A stretch of DNA of 64,000 nt from Limanda limanda (lineage: Eukaryota; Chordata; Actinopteri; Pleuronectiformes; Pleuronectidae). The DNA lies in the NCBI RefSeq assembly GCF_963576545.1, contig NW_026870446.1, positions 558,001-622,000 on the forward strand, written 5' to 3'. The notes below the pieces were generated by a model, which was not told where the DNA came from, did not search any database, and saw only the letters and a list, made by a program, of their open reading frames with translations. Below, piece after piece: positions 58,722-64,000 of the stretch (position 1 is the stretch's first letter; each line of letters starts with the position of its first letter). Both the position numbers and the translations under genes were made by a program.

Positions 58722-60165
58722 TTTTTTTGTGAAGGTCGGAGAGACTTGGAAAGTGGTTGCATCTGGACTAATTTGGGTCCTGCGGATCGATTGGTACCAT
58801 CCCCGAGCTTGTACGACCTTCGGAAGAGGTCGACCGACGAAATTCCCCCAAATCTGAGGAGATATTCTTGAATAACTTTTTTTGTGAAGGTCGGAGAGAC
58901 TTGCAAGTAGGCTCTACCCCCACTAAATGGGGTTGCGCGCATCGATCGGTACCATCCTTGAGCTTCTCCGACTTTCGGAAGGGTTAGGGTTAGGGTTAGG
59001 GATGAAAGCACATAGGAGAAAGAGATATTCTTGAATAACTTTTTTTGTGAAGGTCGGAGAGACTTGCAAGTAGGCTCTACCCCCACTAAATGGGGTAGCG
59101 CGCATCGATCGGTACCATCCTTGAGCTTCTCCGACTTTCGGAAGGGTTAGGGTTAGGGTTAGGGATGAAAGCACATAGGAGAAAGAGATATTCTTGAATA
59201 ACTTTTTTTGTGAAGGTCGGAGAGACTTGGAAAGTGGTTGCATCTGGACTAATTCGGGTCCTGCAGATCGATTGGTACCATCCCCGAGCTTGTACGACCT
59301 TCGGAAGAGGTCGACCGACGAAATTCCCCCAAAATCTGAGGAGATATTCTTGAATAACTTTTTTTGTGAAGGTCGGAGAGACTTGCAAGTAGGCTCTACC
59401 CCCACTAAATGGGGTTGCGCGCATCGATCAGTACCATCCTTGAGCTTCTCCGACTTTCGGAAGGGTTAGGGTTAGGGTTAGGGATGAAAGCACATAGGAG
59501 AAAGAGATATTCTTGAATAACTTTTTTTGTGAAGGTCGGAGAGACTTGCAAGTAGGCTCTACCCCCACTAAATGGGGTAGCGCGCATCGATCAGTACCAT
59601 CCTTGAGCTTCTCCGACTTTCGGAAGGGTTAGGGTTAGGGTTAGGGATGAAAGCACATAGGAGAAAGAGATATTCTTGAATAACTTTTTTTGTGAAGGTC
59701 GGAGAGACTTGCAAGTAGGCTCTACCCCCACTAAATGGGGTAGCGCGCATCGATCGGTACCATCCTTGAGCTTCTCCGACTTTCGGAAGGGTTAGGGTTA
59801 GGGTTAGGGATGAAAGCACATAGGAGAAAGAGATATTCTTGAATAACTTTTTTTGTGAAGGTCGGAGAGACTTGCAAGTAGGCTCTACCCCCACTAAATG
59901 GGGTAGCGCGCATCGATCGGTACCATCATTGAGCTTCTCCGACTTTCGGAAGGGTTAGGGTTAGGGTTAGGGATGAAAGCACATAGGAGAAAGAGATATT
60001 CTTGAATAACTTTTTTTGTGAAGGTCGGAGAGACTTGGAAAGTGGTTGCATCTGGACTAATTTGGGTCCTGCGGATCGATTGGTACCATCCCCGAGCTTG
60101 TACGACCTTCGGAAGAGGTCGACCGACGAAATTCCCCCAAATCTGAGGAGATATTCTTGAATAAC
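58722..60165 (+). repeat. B-A2-B*-A4-B module, HOR copy 5, third
   Basis: B at 58722, B* at 59203 with CCTTCGG (its copy 3 partner at 41172 has CCTTTGG), and B at 60011. Confidence 0.9.
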
Positions 60166-62574
60166 TTTTTTTGTGAAGGTCGGAGAGACTTGCAAGTAGG
60201 CTCTACCCCCACTAAATGGGGTAGCGCGCATCGATCAGTACCATCCTTGAGCTTCTCCGACTTTCGGAAGGGTTAGGGTTAGGGTTAGGGATGAAAGCAC
60301 ATAGGAGAAAGAGATATTCTTGAATAACTTTTTTTGTGAAGGTCGGAGAGACTTGCAAGTAGGCTCTACCCCCACTAAATGGGGTAGCGCGCATCGATCG
60401 GTACCATCCTTGAGCTTCTCCGACTTTCGGAAGGGTTAGGGTTAGGGTTAGGGATGAAAGCACATAGGAGAAAGAGATATTCTTGAATAACTTTTTTTGT
60501 GAAGGTCGGAGAGACTTGCAAGTAGGCTCTACCCCCACTAAATGGGGTAGCGCGCATCGATCGGTACCATCCTTGAGCTTCTCCGACTTTCGGAAGGGTT
60601 AGGGTTAGGGTTAGGGATGAAAGCACATAGGAGAAAGAGATATTCTTGAATAACTTTTTTTGTGAAGGTCAGAGAGACTTGGAAAGTGGTTGCATCTGGA
60701 CTAATTTGGGTCCTGCGGATCGATTGGTACCATCCCCGAGCTTGTACGACCTTCGGAAGAGGTCGACCGACGAAATTCCCCCAAATCTGAGGAGATATTC
60801 TTGAATAACTTTTTTTGTGAAGGTCGGAGAGACTTGCAAGTAGGCTCTACCCCCACTAAATGGGGTTGCGCGCATCGATCAGTACCATCCTTGAGCTTCT
60901 CCGACTTTCGGAAGGGTTAGGGTTAGGGTTAGGGATGAAAGCACATAGGAGAAAGAGATATTCTTGAATAACTTTTTTTGTGAAGGTCGGAGAGACTTGC
61001 AAGTAGGCTCTACCCCCACTAAATGGGGTAGCGCGCATCGATCAGTACCATCCTTGAGCTTCTCCGACTTTCGGAAGGGTTAGGGTTAGGGATGAAAGCA
61101 CATAGGAGAAAGAGATATTCTTGAATAACTTTTTTTGTGAAGGTCGGAGAGACTTGCAAGTAGGCTCTACCCCCACTAAATGGGGTAGCGCGCATCGATC
61201 GGTACCATCCTTGAGCTTCTCCGACTTTCGGAAGGGTTAGGGTTAGGGTTAGGGATGAAAGCACATAGGAGAAAGAGATATTCTTGAATAACTTTTTTTG
61301 TGAAGGTCGGAGAGACTTGCAAGTAGGCTCTACCCCCACTAAATGGGGTAGCGCGCATCGATCGGTACCATCATTGAGCTTCTCCGACTTTCGGAAGGGT
61401 TAGGGTTAGGGTTAGGGATGAAAGCACATAGGAGAAAGAGATATTCTTGAATAACTTTTTTTGTGAAGGTCGGAGAGACTTGGAAAGTGGTTGCATCTGG
61501 ACTAATTTGGGTCCTGCGGATCGATTGGTACCATCCCCGAGCTTGTACGACCTTCGGAAGAGGTCGACCGACGAAATTCCCCCAAATCTGAGGAGATATT
61601 CTTGAATAACTTTTTTTGTGAAGGTCGGAGAGACTTGCAAGTAGGCTCTACCCCCACTAAATGGGGTAGCGCGCATCGATCAGTACCATCCTTGAGCTTC
61701 TCCGACTTTCGGAAGGGTTAGGGTTAGGGTTAGGGATGAAAGCACATAGGAGAAAGAGATATTCTTGAATAACTTTTTTTGTGAAGGTCGGAGAGACTTG
61801 CAAGTAGGCTCTACCCCCACTAAATGGGGTAGCGCGCATCGATCGGTACCATCCTTGAGCTTCTCCGACTTTCGGAAGGGTTAGGGTTAGGGTTAGGGAT
61901 GAAAGCACATAGGAGAAAGAGATATTCTTGAATAACTTTTTTTGTGAAGGTCGGAGAGACTTGCAAGTAGGCTCTACCCCCACTAAATGGGGTAGCGCGC
62001 ATCGATCGGTACCATCCTTGAGCTTCTCCGACTTTCGGAAGGGTTAGGGTTAGGGTTAGGGATGAAAGCACATAGGAGAAAGAGATATTCTTGAATAACT
62101 TTTTTTGTGAAGGTCAGAGAGACTTGGAAAGTGGTTGCATCTGGACTAATTTGGGTCCTGCGGATCGATTGGTACCATCCCCGAGCTTGTACGACCTTCG
62201 GAAGAGGTCGACCGACGAAATTCCCCCAAATCTGAGGAGATATTCTTGAATAACTTTTTTTGTGAAGGTCGGAGAGACTTGCAAGTAGGCTCTACCCCCA
62301 CTAAATGGGGTTGCGCGCATCGATCAGTACCATCCTTGAGCTTCTCCGACTTTCGGAAGGGTTAGGGTTAGGGTTAGGGATGAAAGCACATAGGAGAAAG
62401 AGATATTCTTGAATAACTTTTTTTGTGAAGGTCGGAGAGACTTGCAAGTAGGCTCTAACCCCACTAAATGGGGTAGCGCGCATCGATCGGTACCATCCTT
62501 GAGCTTCTCCGACTTTCGGAAGGGTTAGGGTTAGGGTTAGGGATGAAAGCACATAGGAGAAAGAGATATTCTTG
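59685..62574 (+). repeat. 1445-bp tandem duplication (59685-61129 and 61130-62574)
   Basis: Seven A and two B units (one A of 157 bp in the first copy) repeated in tandem. Paired private variants lie 1445 bp apart: ACCATCATTGAG with its A at 59928 and 61373, and GGTCAGAGAGAC in B 60655 and 62100. The second copy ends in a full 163-bp A (62418) where the first has the 157-bp unit (60973), so the break is in or beside that unit. The first copy begins in the last units of higher-order copy 5. Confidence 0.88.
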
Positions 62575-64000
62575 AATAACTTTTTTTGTGAAGGTCGGAG
62601 AGACTTGCAAGTAGGCTCTACCCCCACTAAATGGGGTAGCGCGCATCGATCAGTACCATCCTTGAGCTTCTCCGACTTTCGGAAGGGTTAGGGTTAGGGT
62701 TAGGGATGAAAGCACATAGGAGAAAGAGATATTCTTGAATAACTTTTTTTGTGAAGGTCGGAGAGACTTGCAAGTAGGCTCTACCCCCACTAAATGGGGT
62801 AGCGCGCATCGATCGGTACCATCCTTGAGCTTCTCCGACTTTCGGAAGGGTTAGGGTTAGGGTTAGGGATGAAAGCACATAGGAGAAAGAGATATTCTTG
62901 AATAACTTTTTTTGTGAAGGTCGGAGAGACTTGGAAAGTGGTTGCATCTGGACTAATTTGGGTCCTGCGGATCGATTGGTACCATCCCCGAGCTTGTACG
63001 ACCTTCGGAAGAGGTCGACCGACGAAATTCCCCCAAATCTGAGGAGATATTCTTGAATAACTTTTTTTGTGAAGGTCGGAGAGACTTGCAAGTAGGCTCT
63101 ACCCCCACTAAATGGGGTAGCGCGCATCGATCGGTACCATCCTTGAGCTTCTCCGACTTTCGGAAGGGTTAGGGTTAGGGTTAGGGATGAAAGCACATAG
63201 GAGAAAGAGATATTCTTGAATAACGTTTTTTGTGAAGGTCGGAGAGACTTGCAAGTAGGCTCTACCCCCACTAAATGGGGTAGCGCGCATCGATCGGTAC
63301 CATCCTTGAGCTTCTCCGACTTTCGGAAGGGTTAGGGTTAGGGTTAGGGATGAAAGCACATAGGAGAAAGAGATATTCTTGAATAACTTTTTTTGTGAAG
63401 GTCGGAGAGACTTGGAAAGTGGTTGCATCTGGACTAATTTGGGTCCTGCGGATCGATTGGTACCATCCCCGAGCTTGTACGACCTTTGGAAGAGGTCGAC
63501 CGACGAAATTCCCCCAAATCTGAGGAGATATTCTTGAATAACTTTTTTTGTGAAGGTCGGAGAGACTTGCAAGTAGGCTTTACCCCCACTAAATGGGGTT
63601 GCGCGCATCGATCGGTACCATCCTTGAGCTTCTCCGACTTTCGGAAGGGTTAGGGTTAGGGTTAGGGATGAAAGCACATAGGAGAAAGAGATATTCTTGA
63701 ATAACTTTTTTTGTGAAGGTCGGAGAGACTTGCAAGTAGGCTCTACCCCCACTAAATGGGGTAGCGCGCATCGATCGGTACCATCCTTGAGCTTCTCCGA
63801 CTTTCGGAAGGGTTAGGGTTAGGGTTAGGGATGAAAGCACATAGGAGAAAGAGATATTCTTGAATAACTTTTTTTGTGAAGGTCGGAGAGACTTGCAAGT
63901 AGGCTCTACCCCCACTAAATGGGGTAGCGCGCATCGATCGGTACCATCCTTGAGCTTCTCCGACTTTCGGAAGGGTTAGGGTTAGGGTTAGGGATGAAAG
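60166..64000 (+). repeat. Right array domain
   Basis: Eighteen full A, 5 B (60655, 61456, 62100, 62907, 63388) and a final A cut at 132 bp. The opening landmarks of the higher-order repeat (ACATATTC, CTACATGG, GATACTT) do not follow, so this is not a sixth regular copy. It contains most of a 1445-bp tandem duplication and private changes: GGTCAGAGAGAC in B 60655 and 62100, GGCTCTAACCCC near 62457 and AACGTTTTTT at 63224. One A is 157 bp (60973). Confidence 0.88.

Larger units (their letters stand above)
48414..60165 (+). repeat. Higher-order repeat copy 5 (11752 bp)
   Basis: Fifty-six A and 17 B units. B starts 49066, 49384, 50517, 50998, 51968, 52449, 53419 and 53900 match copy 4 at +6279. 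54700, 55181 (B*) and 55989 match copy 3 at +18037, and 56789, 57270 (B*), 58078, 58722, 59203 (B*) and 60011 match copy 3 at +18031. The 6-bp change is one TTAGGG lost in A unit 56144. Copy 5 is thus nearly the full copy 3, while the copy between them is truncated. Landmarks at 49050, 49270 and 49560. Other short A at 54218; 162-bp A at 54538 and 56627. Confidence 0.92.
1..64000 (+). repeat. Two-monomer satellite array with embedded TTAGGG telomeric tracts
   Basis: The entire window is a head-to-tail array of two related monomers, A (163 bp) and B (155 bp), all in one orientation. A hand tally gives 302 full A, 95 B and one partial A. Their lengths, with the listed indels, sum exactly to 64,000, so there is no unique insert. 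Monomers of one type differ by only a few substitutions, which points to recent amplification or strong homogenisation. B units are never adjacent; they are separated by one to six A units. GC of the A consensus is about 47 percent (77 of 163). The telomeric hexamers indicate a eukaryotic, probably subtelomeric, satellite; the chromosomal position is inferred, not seen. The array continues past both window ends. Confidence 0.98.

Noticed and set aside
47..63934. Many minus-strand open frames of 60 to 320 codons with near-identical products (for example 2135-3091, 5349-6305, 6462-7424)
   Set aside because: They are readings of the satellite. Most begin at GTG in the C-run/hairpin of an A unit and stop at the TAG formed by CTA in the same place one or more units later. 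Unit lengths of 163 and 155 shift the frame at each boundary, so one product strings together different frames of the same DNA; runs such as LTLTLTLP and IPNPNPNP are translated CCCTAA repeats. There is no conserved domain or codon-level constraint.
1..64000. CRISPR array
   Set aside because: Repeats are 155-163 bp, directly adjacent, and there are no unique spacers or cas genes.
1..64000. Terminal telomere
   Set aside because: Hexamers occur only as runs of two or three inside a longer monomer; no uninterrupted terminal array is present in the window.
1..64000. Ribosomal DNA, 5S or tRNA tandem array
   Set aside because: No rRNA or tRNA signature and no A/B-box promoter pair recognised in either monomer; the telomeric tract is incompatible with a mature RNA gene core.

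Overview
The whole 64 kb window is one uninterrupted satellite DNA array. I found no credible protein gene, RNA gene, transposon, CRISPR array or unique spacer. By hand tally it tiles exactly into 398 head-to-tail monomers: 302 complete A units (163 bp standard), 95 B units (155 bp standard) and one A unit cut by the right edge after 132 bp. After allowing for 14 A units that lack one TTAGGG (157 bp, one of them 156), 7 A units lacking one C (162 bp) and 9 B units with one extra A (156 bp), the lengths sum to 64,000, so no room is left for other sequence. The array runs past both ends of the window.

The source is most likely a eukaryote with linear chromosomes and TTAGGG-type telomeres: every A unit carries GGG(TTAGGG)3, always on the + strand, about 890 TTAGGG hexamers in all. 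TTAGGG telomeres occur in vertebrates, many fungi, trypanosomatids and various algae and protists, so the species cannot be named. A subtelomeric or interstitial telomeric satellite is the best reading. If the repeat polarity follows the chromosome end, the telomere lies to the right.

A and B are two forms of one monomer. They align without gaps over the first 105 positions (82 identities between consensuses) and over the last 17 (all identical). The 8-bp length difference lies entirely between these parts: 33 bp in B, and 41 bp containing the telomeric tract in A.

Layout: 1-11539 is a left domain of 52 A and 20 B with its own variants (TTGGGG hexamers, B-A157-B modules, a 1437-bp tandem duplication). 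11540-60165 holds five copies of a higher-order repeat of 7893, 10944, 11758, 6279 and 11752 bp, recognised by shared single-base landmarks. Each has a nearly constant 5' half containing a 1451-bp internal tandem duplication, and a 3' half whose length varies with the number of B-A2-B*-A4-B modules (1, 2, 3, 0, 3). 60166-64000 is a right domain containing most of a 1445-bp tandem duplication. No genes work together here. What can be read is the recombination history (unequal exchange, amplification, homogenisation) and possible chromatin or telomere-related properties of the monomer.
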